Part shown: positions 37,709 to 47,567 of the stretch, piece after piece
Position numbering within the stretch: position 1 is the first letter of the stretch
How the letters are laid out: each line of letters starts with the position of its first letter
Made by a program: the position numbers and the translations under genes
DNA from: an uncultured Methanobrevibacter sp.
GTDB taxonomy: Archaea; Methanobacteriota; Methanobacteria; Methanobacteriales; Methanobacteriaceae
Direction of reading: 5' to 3'
Assembly: GCF_902770715.1 (NCBI RefSeq)
Contig: NZ_CACXTS010000009.1
Coordinates: 41,423-105,422 of the forward strand
Length of the DNA: 64,000 nucleotides
Notes under the pieces: generated by a model
Told to the model about the DNA's origin: nothing
Databases searched by the model: none
The model's input: only the letters and a program-made list of their open reading frames with translations

Positions 37709-38775
37709 ATAGCTCTAAGACGAACTTCAGGTTCTAATGCAAGAGGTTCAGCTGCAACAATTGCAGTTCCTTTTGCAACAACAGTCATAGGATCATCAGA
37801 AATTTCAATAGGAATAGAAATTTCGTCAAATATTCTTTCTTTTACACCACGAAGTCTTGAACTTCCACCAACAGCAACGGAATTATTGTAAACACCCATC
37901 ATTAATTCTGGAGATAATCTTTCTAAGATTACATTTAATCCACCAACGATTTGTTGCATGAATGGTTCAACAGCATCTGCAACGAGCATTGAATCAATTA
38001 CAACTTTTTTAGGCCTATTAGTTTCTAAAGATTTACCGATTACTTCGACACTTAAATTTTCAATTTGTTCAGAACAATGGACCATACCCACTTCAATTTT
38101 TGCGGATTCAGCATCATGAATACCAATAGCTACATCATATCTCTCAGCTACAAGTTCAACGATTTTATTATCTATATCGTCTCCACCACATCTAACAGTT
38201 TCAATATCGTTAATGCCTCCAAGAGAAATAATTACAATATCAGTTGATCCAGCACCAATATCCACAACCATAGTTCCATTCGGTTCAGCAATAGGCAAAC
38301 CTGCACCTATAGCAGCTGCCAGTCCTTCACTGATAACTAAAATATTTTGAGCACCTGCTTTCCTGCCAATCTCTTCAGCAGCATTTTTTTCTACTTCAGA
38401 AGCATCACCAGGAATGCCGATAACGATTCTTCCAACACTTTCCCCTTCATTAATACCAATTTGCATTGCCTTAATTAAAAGAGCTTGTGCTTGAACAACA
38501 TTTTCAATAACCCCTTTTTTCAAAGGTCTTACTGCAAGAATATCTTCCGGAGTTCTTCCAAGCATTCTTTTAGCTTCTTCACCTACAGCTAAAACTTCTG
38601 AAGGGTCATCTTTTTTAACTGCAACAACAGATGGAATTTGGTATAAATCAAATTTATCACCTGAAGGTTTTGCAATTACAGTGTTTAAAGTTCCTAAATC
38701 AATTCCTAAACTATTGCTAATAACTTTGGTGTCATTAACTTGTGGTTCTTCCTCTTCTTTTCCAAAAATATTCAT
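37702..38775 (-). CDS. mreB: MreB-like actin-family protein
   Basis: An ASKHA/actin-fold protein close to MreB. The phosphate 1 motif is LGIDLGTLNTVIA, phosphate 2 MVVDIGAGSTDIVIISLGG and the adenosine motif VAVGGSSRLRGV, with PLKKGVIENVVQA in the connect region. Length 357 matches MreB. MreB homologues occur in pseudomurein-walled methanogens, where a role in cell shape or wall synthesis is presumed. The upstream gene of unknown function ends 2 bases before its start, so they form a pair. Confidence 0.9.
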   Translation of the reverse strand: MNIFGKEEEEPQVNDTKVISNSLGIDLGTLNTVIAKPSGDKFDLYQIPSVVAVKKDDPSEVLAVGEEAKRMLGRTPEDILAVRPLKKGVIENVVQAQALLIKAMQIGINEGESVGRIVIGIPGDASEVEKNAAEEIGRKAGAQNILVISEGLAAAIGAGLPIAEPNGTMVVDIGAGSTDIVIISLGGINDIETVRCGGDDIDNKIVELVAERYDVAIGIHDAESAKIEVGMVHCSEQIENLSVEVIGKSLETNRPKKVVIDSMLVADAVEPFMQQIVGGLNVILERLSPELMMGVYNNSVAVGGSSRLRGVKERIFDEISIPIEISDDPMTVVAKGTAIVAAEPLALEPEVRLRAMK

Positions 38776-38777
38776 GA

Positions 38778-39416
38778 TTAGTCCTCCGTTACAATATCTT
38801 TAAAATCTATAACGAAAATTCTGTTAGATGTAGCTATACTCTGAACTTTTTCAACGTTGTCATCATCATCAACTGAAATCAAAATAGTTGATAAAACAAC
38901 TTCATTTGCATTGTAAAATGGTTTTAATGCAGACTTGATAAAATTCGGAAGTTTGACTTCACTGCTAAAATCAACATCGATGAAACCAGTAGTCTGAGAA
39001 TCCTGTAAAATTGCAAATGGAATCTTTGACTTTTCAATGATGGATACTGTGTCTTTAATTGTATCTTGCGGAGCTATCAAAACCATTAAATTTGGCTCCT
39101 CTGACAGGTATTTGCGTGAAATCCTAACATAAGCTCCACCACATTGACCAACAATTCTTTTATATTCATCAATGATGATAGAATTGCCATAAAGCATAAT
39201 GAAATCGAATTTCTTATCGATGTTTCCATCATTCAATATTACATGTTCCCTAAACAAGATTTTAACGCTATGATTGGATGCAATAGCCTTATATGCCATT
39301 TCATCAACTAAATCAGCATTTCCTGCAATAACACACCAAGTTTTTTCAATCTTATAACCTGAATTTGATGAAACCTTTGCAGCCTGTCTAAGAACACGTA
39401 TATTATCCTCTATCAT
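38778..39416 (-). CDS. Unknown protein coupled to mreB
   Basis: A 212-residue soluble protein, first gene of the mreB unit (2-base gap). The sequence alternates hydrophobic strands and helices (CVIAGNADLVDEMAYKAI, FDFIMLYGNSIIIDEY, LMVLIAPQDTIKDTV, FVIDFKDI), suggesting a Rossmann-like alpha/beta fold. No cysteine motif, signal or membrane segment is visible. I do not recognise a family. Position suggests a partner or regulator of MreB. Confidence 0.65.
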   Translation of the reverse strand: MIEDNIRVLRQAAKVSSNSGYKIEKTWCVIAGNADLVDEMAYKAIASNHSVKILFREHVILNDGNIDKKFDFIMLYGNSIIIDEYKRIVGQCGGAYVRISRKYLSEEPNLMVLIAPQDTIKDTVSIIEKSKIPFAILQDSQTTGFIDVDFSSEVKLPNFIKSALKPFYNANEVVLSTILISVDDDDNVEKVQSIATSNRIFVIDFKDIVTED

Positions 39417-39845
39417 TTAACTACTCGCATCAATATTAATTTAAACTTATTAACTCAAACAAGGAAATTTTTCTTTTTAAAAAAAATTGACTTTAACCAA
39501 ATGAATAGTCCGTTCAACCTTTTTAAATTAAGAAATTTAAAGCCTCATTTAGAGTCTAACAATTAATATTTATTTAAAATATTATTATATATATTTTATC
39601 TTTTAGAGTCATAATTTTAAAAATATGCTAAAAAAATAATTAAAAATGAATATTAAAGCAAAACAATTATCCATTCAAAAAACATAAAATACAATATAAG
39701 TAAATACTTGAAAAATAAAATAATTTATTAGATTAAATAAAAATAACACTTATTAACTATTAAATAGATATATACATAAAAATAAAGCGAAATACAAGAT
39801 AAAATTAATAAAAGATGAAATGAAAAGTATTACTGGAGTTTGAAT
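39417..39845. other. Long AT-rich divergent intergenic region (mreB unit / pssA)
   Basis: 429 bases without a gene, between divergent units. The sequence is almost pure A/T with TATA-like runs near 39590 (TTATATATATTTT) and 39766 (GATATATACATAAA), the second about 75 bases before pssA. I see no stable hairpin, repeat array or RNA gene. Confidence 0.4.
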
Positions 39846-40541
39846 ATGGAAATTGAAGAAACAAACATGAAAAATTTCATTGCAATATCAGATATCATAT
39901 CCCTATTAAATATGGCATCAGGATTCCTATCCGTCATATTCTCAATTAACCAAGAATTTAGGATAGCTGCAATCTTTATGATGATTGCAATCATGTTCGA
40001 CTCATCAGATGGTTGGGTAGCACGTAAAACAAATAGGCAAGATGAATTAGGTTTTGGGAAAAATATTGATTCATTATCAGACATTGTTTCATTTGGAGTT
40101 GCACCGGCAACATTCCTTTATTGTTGCATTAACACCACCCCAGGCATTTTTCAAATAATAGTAATACTTGTAAGCTTATTAATCGTTGCATGTGGAGTCT
40201 TAAGATTAACAAGATACAATGTAATTGCAGGAAAAATCAAAACCCAAGATTTCATTGGATTTCCAATTCCTGGAATCTCATTGATTATTGCTTCATATTA
40301 TCTTAGCGGATTATTCCACCCGTATATCGCATTAATATTGGCTACCATTGTTTCATTAATAATGATAAGTAATATCAGATATCCGAAATTCGACAACATT
40401 CCATTAATTGCCATATCATGCGTATTAATCATTTTATTAATGCTGCCTATAAAAATCGCATTATTCAGCATCAACATTCCGGCAATGCTATTGCTATTAT
40501 TCTGCTTATACTACCTAATAATTAATTTAATTAAGAAATGA
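39846..40541 (+). CDS. pssA: Archaetidylserine synthase (CDP-alcohol phosphatidyltransferase)
   Basis: Membrane enzyme that joins CDP-archaeol and L-serine to make archaetidylserine, a main polar lipid in Methanobacteriales. The CDP-alcohol transferase signature is complete: DSSDGWVARK...GFGKNIDSLSD (D-x2-DG-x2-AR-x8-G-x3-D-x3-D). About seven membrane helices. Start ATG 39846, 7 bases after GGAG; the TTG at 39840 is less likely. First gene of a rightward cluster with DUF515, sortase and mptD. Confidence 0.9.
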   Translation: MEIEETNMKNFIAISDIISLLNMASGFLSVIFSINQEFRIAAIFMMIAIMFDSSDGWVARKTNRQDELGFGKNIDSLSDIVSFGVAPATFLYCCINTTPGIFQIIVILVSLLIVACGVLRLTRYNVIAGKIKTQDFIGFPIPGISLIIASYYLSGLFHPYIALILATIVSLIMISNIRYPKFDNIPLIAISCVLIILLMLPIKIALFSINIPAMLLLLFCLYYLIINLIKK

Positions 40542-40603
40542 GAAGTTATTACTCCTATTAATTAAATTATCCATCTAAAATATAAAAATATAGGAGTATA
40601 ATA

Positions 40604-41773
40604 ATGAATAATAAAAAACCAAGAGATCCATTATATCCTAAAGGTTTTGAGGAGGCAAGGGAGTTAAAAAAGCAGATCCCGAATAATTATCCAAAACCAA
40701 ATGAAAAAGATGACGAATTAACACCACTGAAAAAACTTAATCATAAGATTGGAGTTTACTTAACACCGAATTCCGTTGAAATAACTGATAGTGAAAAAAA
40801 GAAAAAAATCGGCATGATAATTACAACCCTAATATTGGCCACACTAATCATCTCGGCTTACTACTTCATAATTTATGAACCTTCTCAAGAAGAGTTGGAA
40901 CTTGCAAAGACAACAAAATTAAATGAATTACATGATTTATACTGTGGCGCACTAACAACTTCCCCAAACGCTTTTTTATTAGAAAATCAGATTAAAGATG
41001 CTGGAAGTCCCGAACAGGTCGAGCAGATAAATATCATGACTCCTGCAACAAAAGACTGGAAATCATACCATAAAAAAACTATCAATGCCAACTGTGACAA
41101 GTACAATAGAACAATGGCCGTCTATTCGAATGAAAGCAAAAATGTGATTTTGCCCATGTATGACGCTATGAAAATAGTTAATGAAAATTCCGCAGATGTT
41201 TTATCCCAAATCAAATTTGAAGAGCCGAATACTGTATCAGTGCCTATTCTAATTTCAAGGCTTCAGGCCGGCGCGGGACTTGTAAATGTTGGCAGCGTTG
41301 TGGACATCTATACAAATAACACCTATGCAAATGAAAGTTACGTTCAAAATAAGACAACCCCTGATATAAGCGGATGCACCGTTTTAGCAATAATGAGATA
41401 TGAGGATAACGGTGAAATCGATTCAGAATATTCCAAATCAAATATGATTGTTAAGGGCAACAATACGAATCCCCATGAAAATACAAAAACATTTTCATCA
41501 GACGTTTTGGAATTATTGAAAGGATCCATCGTGAAGGGTTATGATGAGAAAGAAACACTTGAAATGCTTAAAGATTATGGAATCAAATTATCAAATTATG
41601 AAAGGCAAATAAATTTAGGCGATTTAAACGCACAATATATGCTTTTGATTGAAACACCACAGGATAAAGTGAATTATGTCATAAATAATATGGACAATAT
41701 AATGTTGACCATACCCACTTCACAAGCTCCTGAGTGGATGGTGGCGGAAATAAGTTCGACTTACAACAATTAA
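40604..41773 (+). CDS. DUF515 single-pass membrane protein, CpaB/SAF-like
   Basis: A 389-residue protein: a cytosolic Lys/Pro-rich N-terminus (about 70 residues), one membrane helix (KIGMIITTLILATLIISAYYFII) and a large extracellular domain. The latter has VSVPILISRLQAGAGLVNVGSVVDIYTNN, which resembles the VPV...G.V.PGDRVDV motif of CpaB/RcpC pilus-assembly proteins, and ends with MLLIETPQDKVNYVINNMDNIMLTI, like the CpaB closing strand-helix. Archaeal family DUF515 by my reading. Next to a sortase, a role in assembling a surface structure is likely but inferred. Confidence 0.65.
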   Translation: MNNKKPRDPLYPKGFEEARELKKQIPNNYPKPNEKDDELTPLKKLNHKIGVYLTPNSVEITDSEKKKKIGMIITTLILATLIISAYYFIIYEPSQEELELAKTTKLNELHDLYCGALTTSPNAFLLENQIKDAGSPEQVEQINIMTPATKDWKSYHKKTINANCDKYNRTMAVYSNESKNVILPMYDAMKIVNENSADVLSQIKFEEPNTVSVPILISRLQAGAGLVNVGSVVDIYTNNTYANESYVQNKTTPDISGCTVLAIMRYEDNGEIDSEYSKSNMIVKGNNTNPHENTKTFSSDVLELLKGSIVKGYDEKETLEMLKDYGIKLSNYERQINLGDLNAQYMLLIETPQDKVNYVINNMDNIMLTIPTSQAPEWMVAEISSTYNN

Positions 41774-41809
41774 GAAAAGTATTATATGATGTTTGACAAA
41801 AGTGATATT

Positions 41810-42532
41810 ATGAATAAACCAAGCATTTCAACAATAATTATTATTATTTGTATATTAATAATCGGTTTATATGCAATGGGGGAGGTTAATTATTTCTCAT
41901 CCAAAATTGTTGTAGAGAGAAATATTGAATCTCCGGCAATTGTCATACCTAGCATTGGAGTTAATGAAAAAATTAACAATGTATCATTAAACCAAGGTGT
42001 TTTAAGTGATCCTGGAGAAAATATTCCGACCAAAGACCCGATTGTTTTATATGGCCATAGAACACTGCAGGGTTCACCATTCTTAAGGTTAAATGAACTA
42101 TCCAAAGGAGATTTCTTATTATTAGAATGGCCTGGAATTGGTGAGATAAACTATACTGTTACAAATTCAAGCATCGTTCCGGCAACATATTCTCCTGAAA
42201 ACTTTAAGGGTGACGACACTTTGTATCTGGTTACTTGCGACCCAATTGGATCAACTGCAAACAGGCTAATTGTGCAAGGTGAAATAAAAAATCAAAGCGC
42301 AATTAATAACGAAATCATTAAAGACAATCCTCAAGAATCATTTGCTTTAATAATATCCGCAGCATTCCTAATATTGGGACTTGGAGCCAGTTTCCTATTC
42401 CCAAAAGATGATAGGATATACATAATCGCTACCGTGTTAATCGTTTCAGCTGTTCTATTCTATTTCTGCATAAATCCGATTCCGTCCGAATTGATATATG
42501 ACAAAATAAACTTTTTAAATGGGGGACTATGA
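41810..42532 (+). CDS. Class E-like sortase
   Basis: Membrane transpeptidase that anchors surface proteins. The catalytic triad is visible: YGHRT (His83), LVTCDP (Cys143) and NRLIV (Arg152), counted from ATG 41810. An N-terminal membrane helix precedes the beta-barrel; two further helices (ALIISAAFLILGLGASFLF, YIIATVLIVSAVLFYF) end the protein. I prefer ATG 41810, preceded by AGTGATATT as in pmbA; ATG 41786 is also in frame. Its stop overlaps the start of mptD by 4 bases. The sorting substrates are not identifiable in this window. Confidence 0.85.
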   Translation: MNKPSISTIIIIICILIIGLYAMGEVNYFSSKIVVERNIESPAIVIPSIGVNEKINNVSLNQGVLSDPGENIPTKDPIVLYGHRTLQGSPFLRLNELSKGDFLLLEWPGIGEINYTVTNSSIVPATYSPENFKGDDTLYLVTCDPIGSTANRLIVQGEIKNQSAINNEIIKDNPQESFALIISAAFLILGLGASFLFPKDDRIYIIATVLIVSAVLFYFCINPIPSELIYDKINFLNGGL

Positions 42533-42906
42533 TGGACGTGGATAAAGAATACTTTTCTAACATAACAACTAGAGAAAGAGCCATATTTGAAGGTGCTATC
42601 AGTATGGGTGCCTTATTCCATCAATTTGTAGGTACACCTGTAAATAAGGATACTAAAAAAAGCTTAGAGACAAGCATGGAGGAATCCCTAAAATTACAGC
42701 CTGCAATTGAGGACGTGGAAGTCGAAATTAGATTTGACAAACTTGAGGAATCAATGACTGAATTCGACTATACTTCCCTTAGTGGAGACATGTTGGATGT
42801 TAAAATTCATACAAAAGTAGACAATGTTAAAGCGATAATAAGAATTGAATTCATAGAAGAACTCAATTATCCTTTAATGTATGTTGAAGATATCATAGAA
42901 GATTAA
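42529..42906 (+). CDS. mptD: Archaeal dihydroneopterin aldolase (MptD-like)
   Basis: A 125-residue protein. TTRERAIFEGAISMGALFHQFVGTPV matches the beginning of the archaeal MptD family, which releases hydroxymethyldihydropterin from dihydroneopterin in methanopterin synthesis. It overlaps the sortase gene by 4 bases (ATGA) and converges on mfnA, a methanofuran gene, so the region mixes envelope and C1-cofactor functions. A second ATG is the next codon. Confidence 0.75.
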   Translation: MMDVDKEYFSNITTRERAIFEGAISMGALFHQFVGTPVNKDTKKSLETSMEESLKLQPAIEDVEVEIRFDKLEESMTEFDYTSLSGDMLDVKIHTKVDNVKAIIRIEFIEELNYPLMYVEDIIED

Positions 42907-42930
42907 AAGTTAATATATTTCTTTTAAATC
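42901..42930. terminator. Bidirectional hairpin between mptD and mfnA
   Basis: GATTAAAAG / CTTTTAAATC arms (one bulged base) cover the stop codons of both convergent genes. A/T-rich sequence on each side fits termination in both directions. Confidence 0.45.
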
Positions 42931-44067
42931 TTCTAACAATTCTTTTAAATGATTTTTTTTAATATGATTCATTAAAACTATTCTGATTGCTACAGGACAC
43001 TTAGCAACAGAAACTTTCCATCCCAATTTTTCTAATTTTTGAGCAATCAAATTTGTTTCGACATCTGGATGATTGAATGCAACAATATTCAATTCAGGTT
43101 CACAAACCACATCATATCCCAATTCTTTCAAACCTTCTTTTAAAAACTGAGTATTTTCCATCATTTCATTTGCTAATTTAGAATAGCCTTCTTTTCCAAA
43201 ATATTTCATGACGGCATAAGTAGCGGCAGAAGATGCACCTAAACGAGTTCCAACAATTGTTGACTGAGTTTTGACAGTCAAATAGGGGGAATCCACAGCC
43301 ATGACTTCCAAATATTCTTCCTCTCTAAAAAGAATTCCACCTGCAGGTATCGGCGCCAAACCCATTTTATGAGGGTCGACAGTTATGGAACATACTCCCG
43401 GCAGGGAAAAATCAAAAACAGGCAAATCATAACCTAAATCCCTTAAGAAAGGAATTGAAAATCCTCCAAAAGCAGCATCAACATGGAAATAAATATTATT
43501 TTCAAAAGCTATTTTAGAAATTTCTTCAATCGGATCAATTAAACCCAATTCAGTTGTTCCTGCTATAGCCACAATAGCAACAGTCTTATCGGAAATTAAA
43601 CTTTTGACAGAATCTACATCAATTTTATAATTATCGTCAAGTCCCGCTTCGACAATGTTTAAATTCAGCATGTCTGCAGCTTTTTTAAATGAAAAATGAG
43701 CGGAAGCAGGAATAATAATTTCGCCATCAACGATTCCTTTATATTTTCTTGCATGATTTCTGGCGGCTCTGATGGCCATTAAATTAGCTTCAGTACCCCC
43801 AGTTACAATATGACCATAAGGCTCATCAATAGACAGCAATTCCCCAATAGATTTAATGACTTCATTTTCAATTTGCTTTGTACCTTTAAAGAGCCCAGGA
43901 TCACCTAAATTAGTGTCTAAAAATCTGCAAAAAACCTCTTTTGCAAATGGGTGTGCTTCGGTACACATTGAACCTAAAATTCTACCATCAGCATAATCAT
44001 AATCTAATTTATGAAATTCTAACAATTCATTTAAAATAATATCTTTATCTATTGGTTTTTCGTCCAT
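42910..44067 (-). CDS. mfnA: L-tyrosine/L-aspartate decarboxylase MfnA
   Basis: PLP enzyme of group II decarboxylases that makes tyramine for methanofuran (and possibly beta-alanine for coenzyme A). [37 protein letters not shown] and the PLP lysine in [16 protein letters not shown] are typical, as is [15 protein letters not shown] at the N-terminus. Length 385 is normal. It converges on mptD with 3 bases between the stops. Confidence 0.94.
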   Translation of the reverse strand: MDEKPIDKDIILNELLEFHKLDYDYADGRILGSMCTEAHPFAKEVFCRFLDTNLGDPGLFKGTKQIENEVIKSIGELLSIDEPYGHIVTGGTEANLMAIRAARNHARKYKGIVDGEIIIPASAHFSFKKAADMLNLNIVEAGLDDNYKIDVDSVKSLISDKTVAIVAIAGTTELGLIDPIEEISKIAFENNIYFHVDAAFGGFSIPFLRDLGYDLPVFDFSLPGVCSITVDPHKMGLAPIPAGGILFREEEYLEVMAVDSPYLTVKTQSTIVGTRLGASSAATYAVMKYFGKEGYSKLANEMMENTQFLKEGLKELGYDVVCEPELNIVAFNHPDVETNLIAQKLEKLGWKVSVAKCPVAIRIVLMNHIKKNHLKELLEDLKEIY

Positions 44068-44124
44068 AAAATAACCTAATTAACATGATTTTTAAAATAA
44101 AAATAAAAAAAAGAAATAAAAAGA

Positions 44125-46398
44125 TTATTCTAAACGTTTACGGGCAGCGTCAAGAATAATTTTTTGTTCAGCTCTAGCGACAGTTTTTCTAACGTCAGCA
44201 ATAGCATCTGTATTTGAAGAAACACTTGAAATTCCAAATGCAACAAGTTTTTCAACAATGTGAGGTACACTACCTGCTTGACCACAAATACTACATTTAA
44301 CACCAGCTTCAGCACATTTTCTAATTGTTCTTTCAATTAATTTCATTACTGCAGGGTGTTCTTCTGTGTAGTGTTTTGCTACAAACTCATTGTTTCTGTC
44401 AACTGCAAGTGTGTATTGGGTTAGGTCGTTGGTTCCTAAACTTACAAAGTCTATTCCAACTTTGATATATTCATCAATCATTATTGCAGCTGCCGGAATT
44501 TCAACCATCATACCGAAGTCGACATCTTTATGTGGTTCAAAGCCGATTTCGGAACAAAGTGCTTTTGCTTGTTTAAGCTCTTCTGGACTTTGTGATAATG
44601 GAATCATAATACCAATGTTAGTGTATCCTTTTTCATGTAATTTTTTAATAGCTTTAAATTCACATTTAAGGATTTCAGGTTGGTCAAGTTCTCTTCTGAT
44701 ACCTCTCCAACCAAGCATTGGATTGTGTTCTCTAGGTTCGTTTTCTCCACCTTCCAAAGTAATAAACTCATCAGTTGGAGCATCTAAAGTTCTGTACCAT
44801 ACAGGTTTTGGATAGAATGCGTCTGCTACAATTTGAACATTGTCTGCAATTGTATCAATTAATTCATCTTCTCTGCCATCCATGATAAATTTGTATGGGT
44901 GAACACCAGATGTTAACATTAAATGTTCAGTTCTTAAAAGTCCAACACCATCTGCGCCTGTTGCTGCAGCTTTTTCTGCTGCTTCAGGCATACTCACATT
45001 AGCTTTAACTTCAGTAACAGTGATAATTGGAGCTGCTGCACCTGCAACAGCGACAGGAGCTTCTTCTTTAGTTTCGGAAATTCCTTCAAATACCAATCCT
45101 TTTTTACCGTCTAAGGTAACACCGGAATTTTCTTTTAAGGTGGTTGTAGCATCACCAGTACCTACAACACAAGGAATTCCTAGTTCACGAGAAATAATTG
45201 ATGCATGGCAAGTTACACCACCTTCATCAGTCACGATACCGCTTGCTCTTCTCATAGCAGGCACCATGTCCGGAGTGGTCATGGTAGTAACCATGATGTC
45301 ACCATCTTCAATTTTATCTAACTCATCAATATCTAAAACGATTTTAACTTTACCGGATGCCATTCCAGGACTTGCACCAAGTCCCCTTACAAGAACATCA
45401 CCTAAATCAGATGCTTCTCCTTCAGATTCTTCCACAACATCTCCTAAGGTAGTGATTGGTCTTGCTTGTAATAAGAATAACATGTCTTTTTCAAATGCCC
45501 ATTCAGTATCCATAGGTTCGCCATAATGAGCTTGAACCCTTTTACCCATTTCAGTTAATTCAATGAGTTCTTCATCAGACAATACTCTTGCATTTCTTTT
45601 GTCTTCAGGGACATCGACTTTTACACTAGTACCGTTTTCATCATTAGTGTACATTACTTTTTTATCACTAATTGTTACATTGACGATTTCATTATTCTTT
45701 TTATCAACTTGATAGTTATCTGGAGTTACATCACCGGATACAACTGCTTCACCAAGTCCCCAGGAACCTTCAATCAAAGCAATTTCTTCACCAGTTGATG
45801 GGTTTACAGTAAACATTACACCAGCTTTATCAGCATTTGCCATTTTTTGTACAACTACTGCAATATAAACTTTTGAATGTTCGAAATTGTTTTCTTCCCT
45901 GTAGAAGATTGCTCTTGCTTCAAATAAGGAAGCCCAACATTTTCTGATATATTCAATTACTTCATCATCTCCGGATACATGTAAGAAAGTATCTTGTTGG
46001 CCTGCAAATGATGCTTCAGGCAAGTCTTCTGCTGTAGCAGATGATCTGATAGCAACATCAGTGTCATCTTCGCCAACTCTTTGACAAAGTTCATTATAAA
46101 ATTCACGGATGAATAAAACTAAACTTTCTGGAATAGGAGCTTCAACAATCATTTTTTTAATCTCTTCGGCAGCAGCTTGAAGAGCTTTAGTATCGTTAAT
46201 GTCAATTGCATCAAGGATGCTCATGACTTTATCGTTAATTCCTGCTTCATCCATAAAATATTCATAAGCTTGTGCAGTTACTACAAAACCAGGCGGTACT
46301 GGAATGCCTGCTTGAGTTAATTCACCCAAATTAGCACCTTTTCCACCTGCAATTCCAATATCGGATTTATTTAAATCCTCAAATTTTACGACATACAT
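44125..46398 (-). CDS. ppsA: Phosphoenolpyruvate synthase
   Basis: Converts pyruvate, ATP and water to PEP, AMP and phosphate, the entry to gluconeogenesis. The domains are in order: ATP-grasp (GGKGANLGELTQAGIPVPPGF, AIRSSATAEDLPEASFAGQQDT), phospho-His domain (GGVTCHASIISRELGIPCVVG) and PEP-binding barrel ending with CSICGQAGS. I chose ATG 46398 (MYVVKFEDL), 8 bases after AGAGGT; the frame extends 12 codons more. About 758 residues, as expected. A/T-rich T-tract follows the stop on the minus strand. Confidence 0.96.
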   Translation of the reverse strand: MYVVKFEDLNKSDIGIAGGKGANLGELTQAGIPVPPGFVVTAQAYEYFMDEAGINDKVMSILDAIDINDTKALQAAAEEIKKMIVEAPIPESLVLFIREFYNELCQRVGEDDTDVAIRSSATAEDLPEASFAGQQDTFLHVSGDDEVIEYIRKCWASLFEARAIFYREENNFEHSKVYIAVVVQKMANADKAGVMFTVNPSTGEEIALIEGSWGLGEAVVSGDVTPDNYQVDKKNNEIVNVTISDKKVMYTNDENGTSVKVDVPEDKRNARVLSDEELIELTEMGKRVQAHYGEPMDTEWAFEKDMLFLLQARPITTLGDVVEESEGEASDLGDVLVRGLGASPGMASGKVKIVLDIDELDKIEDGDIMVTTMTTPDMVPAMRRASGIVTDEGGVTCHASIISRELGIPCVVGTGDATTTLKENSGVTLDGKKGLVFEGISETKEEAPVAVAGAAAPIITVTEVKANVSMPEAAEKAAATGADGVGLLRTEHLMLTSGVHPYKFIMDGREDELIDTIADNVQIVADAFYPKPVWYRTLDAPTDEFITLEGGENEPREHNPMLGWRGIRRELDQPEILKCEFKAIKKLHEKGYTNIGIMIPLSQSPEELKQAKALCSEIGFEPHKDVDFGMMVEIPAAAIMIDEYIKVGIDFVSLGTNDLTQYTLAVDRNNEFVAKHYTEEHPAVMKLIERTIRKCAEAGVKCSICGQAGSVPHIVEKLVAFGISSVSSNTDAIADVRKTVARAEQKIILDAARKRLE

Positions 46399-46558
46399 GA
46401 AATATAACCTCTTGGTTTGAAAGTATAAATTCATTGACTTAATAATAGAAAAATTACAGTCAATATTATATTTTAATATGAATTTTAAAGTTTAAATATT
46501 TAATTATAAAAAAAAGAATTTGATAAAAAAAAATAGAAAATATAAAAAAAAGAGTAAA

Positions 46559-46587
46559 AATTAATTAAAAAATCTATTTAATTAATT
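46559..46587 (-). terminator. Stop-in-loop terminator of L10e gene
   Basis: Perfect 11-bp arms AATTAATTAAA / TTTAATTAATT on the minus strand enclose the loop TAGATTT, which starts with the L10e stop TAG. TTTACTCTTTTTTTTATA follows. Confidence 0.65.
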
Positions 46588-47056
46588 CTGCGCCTTTGTC
46601 AACGACAACTTTACATGGAACTGGCATTTTCATGCCTGCTCTTTTCAATGCAATTTTAGCTTGTTCAAAGTGTCTTTCTTGACAATCGATAGTGATAATT
46701 CTTTGATTCTTTTTAACAACAGCTTCAACACTGATAGGTTTACCGAATGCGTTTCTCATTCCGCTTTGAACCCTATCCGCACCTGCACCGGTTGCCATTG
46801 GATTTTCTCTTACAATTTGGTGAGGATATACTCTTAATTTTAAGTGGTAACCCATCCTACCTGCAGCTCTTTGCATTAATCTGTTAGAAGCAATCCTTGC
46901 AGCTTCTAAAGAATTGTGTCTAATTTGGGTTGGTTTTTTAACAGCTAAACTTACAGATACTGGGAATTCATCTCTTAAGTTACCCATATCATATTGTACT
47001 ACTCTTGAATTTGGGTTTTTTCTAATATACTCTTTTCTTGTATAAGCACGAACCAT
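46574..47056 (-). CDS. rpl10e: 50S ribosomal protein L10e (uL16)
   Basis: Archaeal/eukaryotic L10e, equivalent to bacterial L16, near the peptidyl-transferase centre. [66 protein letters not shown] are diagnostic. Length 160 is normal. Start ATG with GGAGG upstream. It stands alone, divergent from pcc1 across about 206 A/T-rich bases. Confidence 0.97.
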   Translation of the reverse strand: MVRAYTRKEYIRKNPNSRVVQYDMGNLRDEFPVSVSLAVKKPTQIRHNSLEAARIASNRLMQRAAGRMGYHLKLRVYPHQIVRENPMATGAGADRVQSGMRNAFGKPISVEAVVKKNQRIITIDCQERHFEQAKIALKRAGMKMPVPCKVVVDKGAELIK

Positions 47057-47262
47057 AATAATTCCTCCGAAATAAAAATAACATGATAAACATGTTTTAA
47101 TTAAAAATAGCTATAATTTAATCAAGTTCCACAATAGCTATATAAAAATTATATATCGTAATAGATAGAATACTTAAATATATTAATTAAGTTATTAATA
47201 AATGTTACCATAATTTAAGAAAAAATATCTTATAAAAAAATTTATAAAAAAATAGGGAAACA

Positions 47263-47490
47263 ATGAAAATTAAAGGAAACATATGTTTAAATTATAAAGA
47301 TCAAAAATCGGCAAAATTAGTATATGATTCACTGGAAATAGATAATAAAAATTATCTTAACTCCCAATTGAATGAAAATAAGATAATTTATGAAATCACC
47401 AGTGACTCATTAGGTAGCTTTTTATCTACTGCCGATGACTTAATTGCATCAGAGATTGTTGTCGAAAAGATACTTGAAAATACTTTATAA
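47263..47490 (+). CDS. pcc1: KEOPS complex subunit Pcc1
   Basis: A 75-residue protein of the Pcc1 family, the dimerising subunit of the KEOPS complex that makes t6A37 on tRNAs. The beta-beta-alpha-beta-beta-alpha layout is visible, with AKLVYDSLEIDN, a central ITSDSLGSFLSTADDLI and a final helix. Small size and A/T-rich composition make the call moderate. It is probably monocistronic or shares a transcript with the B-box gene 77 bases on. Confidence 0.75.
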   Translation: MKIKGNICLNYKDQKSAKLVYDSLEIDNKNYLNSQLNENKIIYEITSDSLGSFLSTADDLIASEIVVEKILENTL

Positions 47491-47567
47491 TAATAACAAG
47501 TTTTATATAAATATAGAAAGATATATTAAAATAATATGTTTAATTAAATCATTAGAGCGTGTTATTT

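Noticed and set aside
39417..39845. Possible RNA gene in the long gap before pssA
   Set aside because: Almost pure A/T without stable stems or conserved RNA motifs; I see only promoter-like runs.
45020..45526. 168-residue open frame opposite ppsA
   Set aside because: It is the antisense shadow of a well-conserved ppsA region; Ser/Thr/Pro-rich translation without motif or ribosome site.
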